NCBI GenBank assembly: GCA_021807065.1
Contig: JAKAPO010000024.1
Span: 1 to 15,121, forward strand
Length of the DNA: 15,121 nucleotides
Direction of reading: 5' to 3'
Source of the DNA: a bacterium
GTDB taxonomy: Bacteria > Vulcanimicrobiota > Vulcanimicrobiia > Vulcanimicrobiales > Vulcanimicrobiaceae
Below, piece by piece: positions 1-6,830 of the stretch (the first letter of the stretch is position 1; each line of letters starts with the position of its first letter). The notes beneath the pieces were generated by a model. The model saw only the letters and a list, made by a program, of their open reading frames with translations, had not been told where the DNA came from and made no database searches. Both the position numbers and the translations under genes were made by a program.

Positions 1-45
1 GCTGCTCTCAAACATGCTCGAGAGCTGCTAGCGAAGGCGCAATAG
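1..45 (+). CDS. C-terminal tail of an upstream gene (partial)
   Basis: Frame 1 is open from the window edge to a TAG at 43-45 and encodes 14 residues (AALKHARELLAKAQ) that would form an amphipathic, Ala/Lys/Leu-rich helix, as at the end of a helical repeat protein. The stop lies one nucleotide before the ATG of the S9 peptidase gene, the same close packing seen elsewhere in the window. The piece is too short to name and an open frame of this length can occur by chance in GC-rich DNA, so this is a tentative call. Confidence 0.35.
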   Translation, partial: AALKHARELLAKAQ

Positions 46-46
46 T

Positions 47-2125
47 ATGATTGCCGTAGTTCCGCTTACCGTCAACGCGATTTTCTCGGCGCATCCCGCC
101 GCCGGCATTCCACCGACGGGGTTCAGGTGGTCCCCCGACGGGCGCCGTTTGATTTACATCATTGCCTCACCAGATCGGACGAAGCCACCGGTAGTGCGCC
201 TCTACGACGCGCGCAGCGGCCGCAGTCGCACCATTCTGCACGCGAAAGCGCAGGTTCGAGGTTCGCGCTCGCGGCCGATCGCCCAAATCGCGTGGTCACC
301 GCATAGCGACGAAATCGCCTATCTCAACGGCGGCGATCTCTGGGTTGCCGATGCGAACGGCGAACACGCGTTCAGATTGGCAGCCGGCGCCGACGATCCG
401 CAATGGTCGCCCGACGGATCGCGCGTGGCTTACGTTCACGCGAACGATCTGTACGTCGCCTCGGTTGGTACGCGTCATAGCGAGCGCCTTACGTTCGGCG
501 GTTCGGCCACGCGCATCAACGGCGATCCCGACTGGCTCTACAGCGAGGAACTTGACGTCGCTCATGCCTACGCATGGTCGCCGCGCGGCAATGCCATCGC
601 CTACCTGTCATTCGACGAGTCGCGCGTTCGCCCGTTTCCAATTCAAGATTATCTGCCGATCGTCAACACGGTAGAGTATCAGCGCTATCCGCTGGCCGGA
701 GCACCGAATCCGCGCGTCAGCCTCCGCGTAGTCGACGTGCGCACGAGGCTAAGCCGCACGCTCTATGACGGTGCGCCGCACGATGAGTATCTCGTCTCTT
801 TCGTTTGGACGCCGGATGGACGCGGCGTCGTCGACGAAATCTTGGACCGCGCGCAGCAACATTTGCGGCTGGTCGATTTTGCGAGAGATGGCCGCGGGCG
901 AAGAACGCTATGGTCTGAGTCGAGCCGATACTTCGTCGACGTTCAGCCGGCGCCGAAGTTTCTTCCCGACGGAAAGCGATTCGTCTATCTTTCCGCTCGC
1001 GACGGAGTGCAGGCGCTCTATCTGGTGGATCTGGCGAGCGGGAACGAGCGACGCCTCAGCGGCTCGGCGCCGATCGCGAGCATCGAGCGCGCCGGCGCAG
1101 CCGGCGTTTACGTCAGCGCCCTTCTTCCGACGCGACGGAACCTTGCGCTCGCGTACGTCTCGCTGCGGAGCGGGTCGCTAAGGGTGGTTTCACACGAGAC
1201 CGGTTGGCACGACGTCGCGATGCCGAAACACGGCGACGCCTACGTCGATGCGTTCTCGTCGTTTACGCAGCCGCCGCTCGTAAGAGTTCGGCAGCTGCAC
1301 TCGCAGCACAACACCGTGCTTTTTGCAACGCCCAACCTCGCCCGTTTCGGCCTCGGCGCGACGCGACCGCTCGAGATCCCGTCGCGATGGGGTCCGCTCG
1401 ACGCGGAGATCACCGTCCCGAATAACTTCGATCCGCAGCGCCGCTACCCGGTCGTCGTGACGGCCTACGGTGGCCCTCTGCCGGTAGGCAGCGCGATACC
1501 AAGCGCCGATCGCTGGCAAGGACTCTACACGTTCTTGCTTGCGCAGTATGGCTTCTTGGTATTCAGCGTAGACGGTCCGGCGTCGAACGACGATCGCGTG
1601 GCAAACGAGCATCTCTTTCGCTATCGCATGGGCGAGATCGCGATGGCCGGACAACTTGCCGGCGTGGATTGGTTGAAGAAGCAACCCTACGTCGATAGTT
1701 CCCGCCTCGGACTCTTCGGGTGGAGTTACGGCGGATATCTCACCGCGTTCACGCTGACGCACGCACCCAACGTTTTCCGTTCAGGCATCGCCGGCGCGCC
1801 GCCCGCCGACTGGCATTACTACGATACCGCGTACACCGAGCGCTACATGGGCGTGCCGCAGCGCGAAGCCGCTGCATACCGAACGACCTCCGTGCTGCCC
1901 GACGCAAAACGCCTAAGCGCCGAGCTGCTGATCATGCAAGGCAGTAGCGACGACAACGTGCACCTCATGAACTCGATCGCGCTCTTGCGCGCGTTCATCG
2001 GTGCTGGAAAGCAAGTCGACTATTTTCTGTTTCCGGGCGCGCGCCATGGGGTCACGGGCATTCCCGCCCTTCGCAATCTCTACACGAGAATGCTGTTGTG
2101 GTGGGAGCACACGCTCCTAAGATAG
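47..2125 (+). CDS. Dipeptidyl-peptidase IV-family serine peptidase (S9B)
   Basis: Likely removes X-Pro or X-Ala dipeptides from peptide N-termini. The 692-residue protein has the DPP-IV layout: a beta-propeller (about residues 25-430, with WSPDG/WSPRG blade repeats) and a C-terminal alpha/beta-hydrolase (about 480-692). Catalytic residues are visible: Ser560 in GWSYGGY (558-564), Asp635/Asp636 in DDNVH, and His667 in RHG. The double glutamate that binds the substrate amino terminus in DPP-IV is E167-E168 in DWLYSEEL. The ATG at 47 has an AAGG Shine-Dalgarno (34-37) nine bases upstream. The N-terminus is short and lacks a clear positively charged n-region and hydrophobic core, so a cytoplasmic location is more likely than the secreted one common in this family. 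The next gene follows after 13 nt. Family assignment is firm; substrate is inferred. Confidence 0.93.
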   Translation: MIAVVPLTVNAIFSAHPAAGIPPTGFRWSPDGRRLIYIIASPDRTKPPVVRLYDARSGRSRTILHAKAQVRGSRSRPIAQIAWSPHSDEIAYLNGGDLWVADANGEHAFRLAAGADDPQWSPDGSRVAYVHANDLYVASVGTRHSERLTFGGSATRINGDPDWLYSEELDVAHAYAWSPRGNAIAYLSFDESRVRPFPIQDYLPIVNTVEYQRYPLAGAPNPRVSLRVVDVRTRLSRTLYDGAPHDEYLVSFVWTPDGRGVVDEILDRAQQHLRLVDFARDGRGRRTLWSESSRYFVDVQPAPKFLPDGKRFVYLSARDGVQALYLVDLASGNERRLSGSAPIASIERAGAAGVYVSALLPTRRNLALAYVSLRSGSLRVVSHETGWHDVAMPKHGDAYVDAFSSFTQPPLVRVRQLHSQHNTVLFATPNLARFGLGATRPLEIPSRWGPLDAEITVPNNFDPQRRYPVVVTAYGGPLPVGSAIPSADRWQGLYTFLLAQYGFLVFSVDGPASNDDRVANEHLFRYRMGEIAMAGQLAGVDWLKKQPYVDSSRLGLFGWSYGGYLTAFTLTHAPNVFRSGIAGAPPADWHYYDTAYTERYMGVPQREAAAYRTTSVLPDAKRLSAELLIMQGSSDDNVHLMNSIALLRAFIGAGKQVDYFLFPGARHGVTGIPALRNLYTRMLLWWEHTLLR

Positions 2126-2138
2126 ATACGGCTTACCC

Positions 2139-2897
2139 TTGCGCCCTACGATCGGCATAACGAGCGCGCAGCGCTGGCCCCAAGACGAAGAGCGTGCCGG
2201 CAAGGAGGTACTGCGGCACGCGGCGTTGCTCGAATCGCTAGGTGCGGAGGCGATCGTTTTGGCCCGCGGGCAGGCGACGGCGCATGCGCTCGAGCACGAA
2301 GCCTTCGACGGCGTGCTGCTCAGCGGCGGAGGTGACGTTGCCGTCGAGCATTACGGGGGTCGTGCCGATCAGTGCTGGGAAAGCGAGGATGCGGAGCGCG
2401 ACGAAGGCGAGCTCGCTCTCATTCGCACGGCTTTTGCGCGGCGAGTCCCGACGCTTTGCGTTTGCCGGGGCTTGCAGGTGGCGAACGTCGCCTTCGGAGG
2501 TACGCTCATCGAAGATATCAAGAGCGAGCTGGGCCAGCGTTATCGGATCAGGCACCATCAGACGCGTGAATCCGGGAAGCAGCACGACGAACGAACGCAC
2601 GACGTGCTCATCGATGGCGACAGCGCGCTCGCACGCGTTATCGCAGTGCGGCGGATTGCGACGAACTCGATGCACCATCAAGCAATCCGCATAGTTGCGG
2701 CGCCGTTTCGCGCGGTAGGACACACCGACGATGGCATCATCGAGGCAATCGAACTCGCGGTTCCTGAGTTTTTCTTCTACGGCGTCCAATGGCATCCGGA
2801 GTCGCTGCCCGACGATGCGGCCACGAACCGGCTCTATGCGGCGTTCGTGAAAGCCGCGCATAGGCGCGGCCGGCTCCTTTTGCGAAAAGAGCGATGA
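2139..2897 (+). CDS. PuuD-family gamma-glutamyl hydrolase (peptidase C26)
   Basis: A class I glutamine-amidotransferase-like hydrolase of 252 residues, the usual family length. Known members cleave gamma-glutamyl amides such as gamma-glutamyl-GABA in the cytosol. The N-terminus MRPTIGIT is typical and supports the TTG start at 2139, although no strong Shine-Dalgarno precedes it. The oxyanion region is LLSGGGDV, the nucleophile is Cys109 in VCRGLQ (108-113), and the His219/Glu221 pair sits in QWHPES (217-222). The stop overlaps the next start (ATGA at 2894-2897), so the two genes are probably translated together. With the upstream dipeptidyl peptidase this suggests peptide or gamma-glutamyl amine use. 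The exact substrate cannot be read from sequence, and no other puu pathway genes are present. Confidence 0.88.
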   Translation: MRPTIGITSAQRWPQDEERAGKEVLRHAALLESLGAEAIVLARGQATAHALEHEAFDGVLLSGGGDVAVEHYGGRADQCWESEDAERDEGELALIRTAFARRVPTLCVCRGLQVANVAFGGTLIEDIKSELGQRYRIRHHQTRESGKQHDERTHDVLIDGDSALARVIAVRRIATNSMHHQAIRIVAAPFRAVGHTDDGIIEAIELAVPEFFFYGVQWHPESLPDDAATNRLYAAFVKAAHRRGRLLLRKER

Positions 2898-4261
2898 TGT
2901 TTCGGCGCGATCCTACGGACGAGCGCCGCAGGGAGCGACTCGCTGGGAGTACCCTCGCGTCGCTATTGATGCACCTGCTGGCTGCGGCATTTCTCATATC
3001 AGTCGCCGCCGCATCGTCGCAACAGAGCGCACCCGAAGAGACCGTCGGAGGCCAAGTCGTCACGGTGTCGCAGCTCGTGGCAGCCACAAGCGCTCCCGCG
3101 CTCCCAACGCCGCAACCGCAACCGGTACAACGCCACGTCGTAACGCCGGTGGAACAAGCGCCCGCGCAGCACCCCGTCCATCGTCCGATTCGCACGCTGC
3201 ATGAACTGACGCAAGTGGTTCCGTCCGCCTCGCCGAATCCGACGCCGGTTCCGGCGGCGACGCCGCAGCCGATTCCCGTTCCGACGCAGGCGGCCGTCGC
3301 ATTCATTCGGCCGACTGCTGTTCCGACGCCGAAACTCACTCCAAAGGCAACGCCGGTCCCGACGCCCGTCCCCACGGCCGTGCCGACCCACGCGCCGACC
3401 CCGAAACCCGCGCCGCCAACCGCCGCTCCAACCCACGCCCCAACGGCGAAACCCAGACCCGCAGCTACCGTCGCTCCTACCAGAGCGCCAACCGCCGCGC
3501 CGAGGCCCGCACCGGCTTCGGTACCCACCCACGCTCCGGCACCGGTCGCCGCGCGAACCAATGCACCCGTGCCGACGGCTGCGCCGAAAGCCGTGGCGGC
3601 CGCAGCATCTCCGAGGCCAAGCCTGCCCCCGGCCGAACGCCGGGGCGTGCCGAATCCTCAGCCACACATCGCGCCAACGACGGTTGCGGGACATGCGCTG
3701 CCCGGTAGGCATTCGGCGCGTTTCGGGATCGCGCACCTGCCGCGCCGTCCGATAAGCGTCCCGGCAACGCCCTCCCCCGCACCGAAGGCGCGTCCTCGGC
3801 CTCGACCGACTCGCAATCCGTACGCGGGACTCAACGCGCGCCTCAACGCCATGCTGCCCCATGGCCCCGTGCACGTACACACCTATCACTACGTCGGATC
3901 CGTCTCGCTTGCTGGGCGGCTTGTCCCGACGCCGCCTCCTTCCGTGCTGGCGCGTACGAAGTACATTTACGATGCGGCAGCCGGCGGTGGTGATCGCTTG
4001 AGAATGTGGGTCACCGCCGTGACGCGGCACGGTCCGGTCCTGCTATGCACCGGTTGGATGCTGCGTTTTCCAAGAACCGTCGGCCAAGCCGTTCTGACTG
4101 CGCCCAACGTTCCGGTTGGTCCGGCCAACGGCATCCAAATTGGGGCGCAGCATCAAGTACCCAGCGGTTTGGCCGCAGGCATGGATCCAATCGTGATCGG
4201 GATGGGAAGCACCGAGTGCACCCTGCGCGCGCTCACTCCGTTTACTCCTCCGGCCCCTTGA
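2894..4261 (+). CDS. TonB-like membrane-anchored proline-rich protein, novel C-terminus
   Basis: I do not recognise the whole protein. Of 455 residues, 1-15 are basic and cytoplasmic (RRDPTDERRRER), about 19-41 form one transmembrane segment, and about 70-305 are a long Pro/Thr/Ala/Lys linker rich in PTP, PTHAPT and PKP units. The linker resembles the periplasm-spanning part of TonB. The segment contains S23-x3-H27, matching the spacing of the functional Ser16/His20 pair in E. coli TonB. The last ~150 residues look folded (about 310-455) but lack the canonical TonB C-terminal pattern (YP..A, G-V, SSG). They hold two cysteines, Cys385 and Cys442, which could form a disulfide outside the membrane. 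No exbB/exbD or receptor gene is nearby. The start is ATG 2894 (or 2897), overlapping the upstream stop. Alternatives are a cell-surface linker protein or an envelope sensor. Confidence 0.8.
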   Translation: MMFRRDPTDERRRERLAGSTLASLLMHLLAAAFLISVAAASSQQSAPEETVGGQVVTVSQLVAATSAPALPTPQPQPVQRHVVTPVEQAPAQHPVHRPIRTLHELTQVVPSASPNPTPVPAATPQPIPVPTQAAVAFIRPTAVPTPKLTPKATPVPTPVPTAVPTHAPTPKPAPPTAAPTHAPTAKPRPAATVAPTRAPTAAPRPAPASVPTHAPAPVAARTNAPVPTAAPKAVAAAASPRPSLPPAERRGVPNPQPHIAPTTVAGHALPGRHSARFGIAHLPRRPISVPATPSPAPKARPRPRPTRNPYAGLNARLNAMLPHGPVHVHTYHYVGSVSLAGRLVPTPPPSVLARTKYIYDAAAGGGDRLRMWVTAVTRHGPVLLCTGWMLRFPRTVGQAVLTAPNVPVGPANGIQIGAQHQVPSGLAAGMDPIVIGMGSTECTLRALTPFTPPAP

Positions 4262-4592
4262 ATCGCGACATGCATCGCAGTACAATTCGACTGTCGCACC
4301 GAAGCGGAGCGCAGCGCTGAGCAGCGCGCAAGGTGCGCGAGAAGGAGGGCGGTTGGAACCGCAAGATCCCCCGGGCCAAGAGCCCAAGGTGCAACGCGCG
4401 TAAAGCGCTCCGAGATAAGCGCACGTCAGCCGGGCGTCACCGGTAGCGCGTCAAGAAGCACGAAAATAGATGGGGTCCCGTACGCAAAACCGTGCGGGGG
4501 TGCACAGCGCAGTTGAGGCGGCGAAGCCGCCGAAGCGAAGCGTAGCGCCGGGCCGAGCGCAACGTGCGAGGCCTACTCGACGAAGACCAATG

Positions 4593-4623
4593 AGGGGCCG
4601 CACCGTTGGGGGTTGCGGCCCCT
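4593..4623. terminator. Strong GC hairpin, possible terminator or RNA 3' end
   Basis: A perfect 10-bp inverted repeat (AGGGGCCGCA / TGCGGCCCCT) encloses an 11-nt loop. This is the strongest single stem in the gap. It lies about 330 nt after the TonB-like stop and about 90 nt before rimP, where the end of an upstream transcript or RNA would be expected. No T-run follows on either strand, so classical intrinsic termination is not shown. It could instead be a structural element of a leader RNA. Confidence 0.35.
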
Positions 4624-4641
4624 TGGCGTATCATGTATGCT
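4606..4641 (+). promoter_or_regulatory. Weak candidate sigma-70-type promoter for the rimP operon
   Basis: TATCAT (4629-4634) matches five of six bases of the -10 consensus and lies 17 nt after TTGGGG (4606-4611). An overlapping alternative pairs TTGCGG (4613-4618) with TATGCT (4636-4641), also at 17 nt. The -35 matches are poor (TTG only), and the elements sit partly inside the 4593-4623 hairpin. The position, 70-80 nt before rimP, is reasonable, but this is a guess. Confidence 0.2.
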
Positions 4642-4654
4642 TGGTACTCCAGGG

Positions 4655-4673
4655 GCGGCGCAAGGTGCGCCGC
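4655..4673 (+). promoter_or_regulatory. Leader hairpin just upstream of rimP
   Basis: A perfect 7-bp stem GCGGCGC/GCGCCGC closes an AAGGT loop, 39 nt before the rimP start. It would form in the 5' leader of the operon mRNA. Its core (GCGC-AAGGT-GCGC) repeats the hairpin at 4325-4339 almost exactly. The only nearby purine-rich Shine-Dalgarno-like string (AAGGGG, 4685-4690) is 22 nt from the start, so leader structure could matter for rimP translation. No function is demonstrated. Confidence 0.35.
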
Positions 4674-4712
4674 TTCGTCGTTCCAAGGGGCTCGAACGAA
4701 GATCGTTGATTG

Positions 4713-5285
4713 ATGATGAAACGGGGAACTCACCGCAGATCGGGACGCGAAGGCGTCCCCGAAGATGCGAAACAGTTTTGCGGAGTATTCGAGCGTACGT
4801 TGGATGCGATCGCGCACGATTCGACATTTGCCCCACTCGAGATCGTACGCCACGGCGCACGTCCGGTGCGCGGCGCACTTGCTCTGCGCGTTACCATCGA
4901 TCGTCCCGGCGGTGCCGATTTGATGCTTTGCGAGCGTGTAGCGGCGCGCATCAACGCGAGCCTCGAAAACACGCAGACGTCGTACGAACTCGCCGTCGAA
5001 TCAGCCGGACTCGAGCGGCCGCTCGTGAAGGCCGGCGATTACGCGCGTTTCGCCGGAATGCCGGCGTGCATCGTCACGTCGCTCACCATCGGCGGCGCCA
5101 AGAAGCATCGCGGGATCCTGCGCGGATTGCGTGGCGAGCACGTGGTTCTCGAAACTGGGAACGGCGAGCTGCTCTTGCCCCAAGCGACCATCAAATCCGC
5201 GCACTTGGAATACGATCCGCGCGCGGACTTGCGCAGAGAGAAGAGAGAACGGAAGGTGTCCCATGGCTCTAGAAACGGCAACTGA
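4713..5285 (+). CDS. rimP: Ribosome maturation factor RimP
   Basis: RimP binds the pre-30S subunit in the cytosol and aids S12 incorporation and 16S rRNA domain folding. The roughly 190-residue protein shows the family pattern: an N-terminal alpha/beta domain with VTIDRPGGADLMLCERVAARI, then ESAGLERPL (family consensus SSPGLDRPL; here the proline of SPG is alanine), then the C-terminal Sm-like barrel with RGILRGL and VVLETGNGELLLP. The start is uncertain: TTG 4710, ATG 4713 and ATG 4716 lie in a row without a good Shine-Dalgarno; I chose the first ATG. The basic C-terminal tail overlaps nusA by 23 nt. It is the first gene of the conserved rimP-nusA-infB operon. Confidence 0.92.
   Translation: MMKRGTHRRSGREGVPEDAKQFCGVFERTLDAIAHDSTFAPLEIVRHGARPVRGALALRVTIDRPGGADLMLCERVAARINASLENTQTSYELAVESAGLERPLVKAGDYARFAGMPACIVTSLTIGGAKKHRGILRGLRGEHVVLETGNGELLLPQATIKSAHLEYDPRADLRREKRERKVSHGSRNGN
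5251..5256 (+). promoter_or_regulatory. nusA Shine-Dalgarno inside rimP
   Basis: GGAAGG lies six bases before the ATG at 5263 and within the rimP coding end. It fixes the nusA start at MALETATEERL rather than at any upstream in-frame codon reaching back to 5131. Confidence 0.7.
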
Positions 5286-6477
5286 AGAACGCCTGATCGA
5301 CGTCTTGCAATCGATCGCGAAGGAGCGAAACATATCCTTCGAGATGCTGCTCGAGGGTTTGGAAGCAGCATTGCTTACCGCGTACAAGCGCCACTACGGT
5401 AGCGAGGCGAACGCGATCGTGACCATCGACCGGCAGAGCGGCGAATACAAAGTATTTCATCGCCGCGCCGTCGTCGAAGAGGTCGTCGATCCGAAGACCG
5501 AGATCGCACTGGAGAAGGCGGGCGCGCCGTATCAACCGGGAGATTTCTACGACGAGGAAGTCAAACCAAAAGACTTCGGCCGTATCGCTGCGCAGACGGC
5601 CAAACAGGTCATCGTTCAGCGCATTCGCGAAGCCGAGCGCGACACCGTTTTCAACAAATACACGCGTAAGCTCAACGACTTGGTTACCGGAACGGTGCAG
5701 CGCTACGAGCAGCGTAACATGTACGTGCTGCTCGAAGGACGCGACGAGGCAATCCTGCCCGTGTCCGAACAGGTGCCCGGCGAGGTCTTCCGGATCGGCG
5801 ATTTCATCCGGGCCTACGTTCTAGACGTGCGAAAATCGCCAAAAGGTCCGCAAGTCGTGCTCTCGCGCAATGCGGAGGGTCTCGTACAGCGGCTGCTCGA
5901 GTTGGAGGTGCCCGAGTTGGTCAACGGCGTTGTCGAAATCATGGCCATCGCGCGCGAGCCCGGCGTGCGCTCGAAGGTTGCCGTCCGTAGCCATCGCGCC
6001 GAAGTCGATCCGATCGGCGCGTGTCTCGGACCGAAATCGAGCCGCATCGCGAACGTTTCCGATAATCTGCGCGGCGAGAAGATCGACATCATACCGTACT
6101 CGCCCGATACGATGACCTTCATCATGAACGCTCTCGCACCGGCAAAGGTGATCGCGGTAGAAACGTACGATGAGGACGGCGTTGCACTGGTAATCGTTCC
6201 CGACTATCAACTATCGCTTGCGATCGGCCGCGATGGCCAGAACGTGCGACTTGCCGCGCGTCTGACGGGATGGCGACTCGACATCACGAGTGAGAGTGAG
6301 GCCGACGCGGCGCGCGAACGATATCTCGCCGAACGTGCCGCGGCAATCGAAGCGGCCCAGCACGCTGAGGGTGAGTCCGAAGAGCAACCTGCCGAAGAGG
6401 TCGCCGAGGCATCCGCAGATGCGGAAGAGTTGCGTCGCAAACTCGAGGAATTTCGTCGCGAGCGGCTCGGGGGTTAA
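5263..6477 (+). CDS. nusA: Transcription termination/antitermination factor NusA
   Basis: NusA binds RNA polymerase and nascent RNA and modulates pausing, termination and antitermination. The 404-residue product has the N-terminal RNAP-binding domain (1-130), the S1 domain (from about L137, NDLVTGTVQRYEQRNMYVLL), KH1 (about 205-275) and KH2 (about 285-350), then an acidic Glu/Ala tail (about 355-404) ending in a charged helix. KH2 keeps its GXXG loop (G322-R-D-G325 in AIGRDGQNVRLAA). KH1 has G256-P-K-S259 where relatives have GPKG or GMRG, so the last loop glycine is replaced by serine. Length lies between the short Gram-positive form and the longer E. coli form. It overlaps rimP by 23 nt and probably ylxR by 59 nt. 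Identification is secure. Confidence 0.97.
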   Translation: MALETATEERLIDVLQSIAKERNISFEMLLEGLEAALLTAYKRHYGSEANAIVTIDRQSGEYKVFHRRAVVEEVVDPKTEIALEKAGAPYQPGDFYDEEVKPKDFGRIAAQTAKQVIVQRIREAERDTVFNKYTRKLNDLVTGTVQRYEQRNMYVLLEGRDEAILPVSEQVPGEVFRIGDFIRAYVLDVRKSPKGPQVVLSRNAEGLVQRLLELEVPELVNGVVEIMAIAREPGVRSKVAVRSHRAEVDPIGACLGPKSSRIANVSDNLRGEKIDIIPYSPDTMTFIMNALAPAKVIAVETYDEDGVALVIVPDYQLSLAIGRDGQNVRLAARLTGWRLDITSESEADAARERYLAERAAAIEAAQHAEGESEEQPAEEVAEASADAEELRRKLEEFRRERLGG

Positions 6478-6745
6478 CCGGGCGCACCGCGGCCCTATAA
6501 GGCAGTGCGCCGGCTGCCGCCGCCGGTTGCCGCAGTCGGCGATGCGGCGCTTCGTTTGCGGTGACGGCGGTTGGCTTGCCGATGCACCCGGTTCGCGGCG
6601 TCGCCACCAGGGCCGAGGAACCTACCTCTGCTCTGCCGCATGCGCGAAGGCCGCTGCAAAAAACCGGCGTTACCCGGGGCTCGCATCCGCCGCCGGAGAA
6701 TACGGGTTCCTAGATGGTTCAGTTACCGTGAGCAACCATGAATAG
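6419..6745 (+). CDS. ylxR: YlxR/RnpM-family RNA-binding protein (DUF448)
   Basis: A small protein of 108 residues with the YlxR signature: RQCAGCRRRLP (Cys30, Cys33), a central LADAPGSRRRHQGRGTYLC and C71-S-A-A-C75. The two CxxC-like pairs are retained. Family members lie between nusA and infB; the B. subtilis protein (RnpM) has been described as binding the RNase P RNA. The start is inferred: ATG 6419, with GAGG at 6406-6409, is the last standard start codon in frame before the conserved core. It gives a 59-nt overlap with nusA and an N-terminal extension of about 20 residues beyond usual family length. The ylxQ (L7Ae-like) gene often found next is absent. Confidence 0.85.
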   Translation: MRKSCVANSRNFVASGSGVNRAHRGPIRQCAGCRRRLPQSAMRRFVCGDGGWLADAPGSRRRHQGRGTYLCSAACAKAAAKNRRYPGLASAAGEYGFLDGSVTVSNHE

Positions 6746-6777
6746 CGCCCGCGCGCGCGAGCGCGTGGAGAGTATCT

Positions 6778-6818
6778 AGAGGCGAAGCCACACCCTGGCG
6801 TGGGAGGCTCGCGCCTCT
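6778..6818 (+). promoter_or_regulatory. Stem-loop in the ylxR-infB spacer
   Basis: AGAGGCG (6778-6784) pairs with CGCCTCT (6812-6818). Inside, AGCC/GGCT and CCAC/GTGG can extend the helix around a loop near 6794-6799. It ends 8 nt before the infB Shine-Dalgarno and 17 nt before the TTG start. It could tune infB translation, mark an RNA processing site or act as an attenuator. No T-run follows, so simple termination is unlikely. It occupies most of the only sizeable spacer between nusA and nrnA. Confidence 0.5.
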
Positions 6819-6825
6819 CGTGACT

Positions 6826-6830
6826 AGGGG
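6826..6830 (+). promoter_or_regulatory. infB Shine-Dalgarno supporting a TTG start
   Basis: AGGGG (followed by A) lies five bases before the TTG at 6836. Together with the family-typical N-terminus MAKGNVRIFELAKEVG it decides for this non-ATG start. Confidence 0.75.

Larger units (their letters stand above)
4262..4712. other. Long hairpin-rich intergenic region, no gene recognised
   Basis: These 451 nt separate the TonB-like gene from rimP. Open frames here are shadows without recognisable protein character. The stretch is rich in small stems: CGCGC/GCGCG (4325-4339), GCGGT/ACCGC (4349-4362), GGGC/GCCC (4373-4385), an 8-bp stem with one G-T pair and a CAAAAC loop (4477-4498), GGCGGC/GCCGCC with a GAA loop (4517-4531), a 10-bp stem (4593-4623) and a 7-bp stem (4655-4673). 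A-rich loops between GC stems are what a structured RNA would show. I checked for tRNA, tmRNA, RNase P RNA, SRP RNA, 6S and common riboswitch cores and could not make any fit. It may hold an unknown small RNA, a long operon leader, or decayed repeats. Confidence 0.5.

Noticed and set aside
2737..3561. Long minus-strand open frame encoding a Gly/Ala/Val-rich protein
   Set aside because: It is the antisense of the Pro/Thr/Ala linker codons of the TonB-like gene; the glycine richness is a composition mirror, and the frame has no start context or neighbours of its own.
3100..3800. Possible tandem DNA repeat array or CRISPR-like periodicity
   Set aside because: The periodicity is codon-level (Pro-Thr-Pro and related units) with no exact repeats and spacers; it is a protein linker.
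4346..4362. Resemblance to a T-box antiterminator motif (AGGGCGG...ACCGC)
   Set aside because: The motif carries a 4-nt insertion, no specifier loop or terminator partner could be found, and rimP is not an amino-acid or aminoacyl-tRNA gene.
4349..4393. Short strings resembling E. coli tmRNA (GGGCGGTTGG and CCCAAGGTGCA)
   Set aside because: The two strings occur in the opposite order to tmRNA; no acceptor stem, T-arm with CCA end, or tag frame ending in Leu-Ala-Ala was found on either strand.
4262..4712. tRNA gene upstream of rimP, as metY in E. coli
   Set aside because: No T-loop GTTCGA with pairing arms, nor a cloverleaf of suitable length, could be built.
5131..5262. 44-residue N-terminal extension of NusA
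   Set aside because: It lies inside rimP; ATG 5263 has a clear GGAAGG Shine-Dalgarno and a family-typical N-terminus.
4613..5272. Arg-rich plus-strand open frame overlapping rimP
   Set aside because: Shadow of the rimP frame with strongly biased arginine/alanine composition and no recognisable domain.
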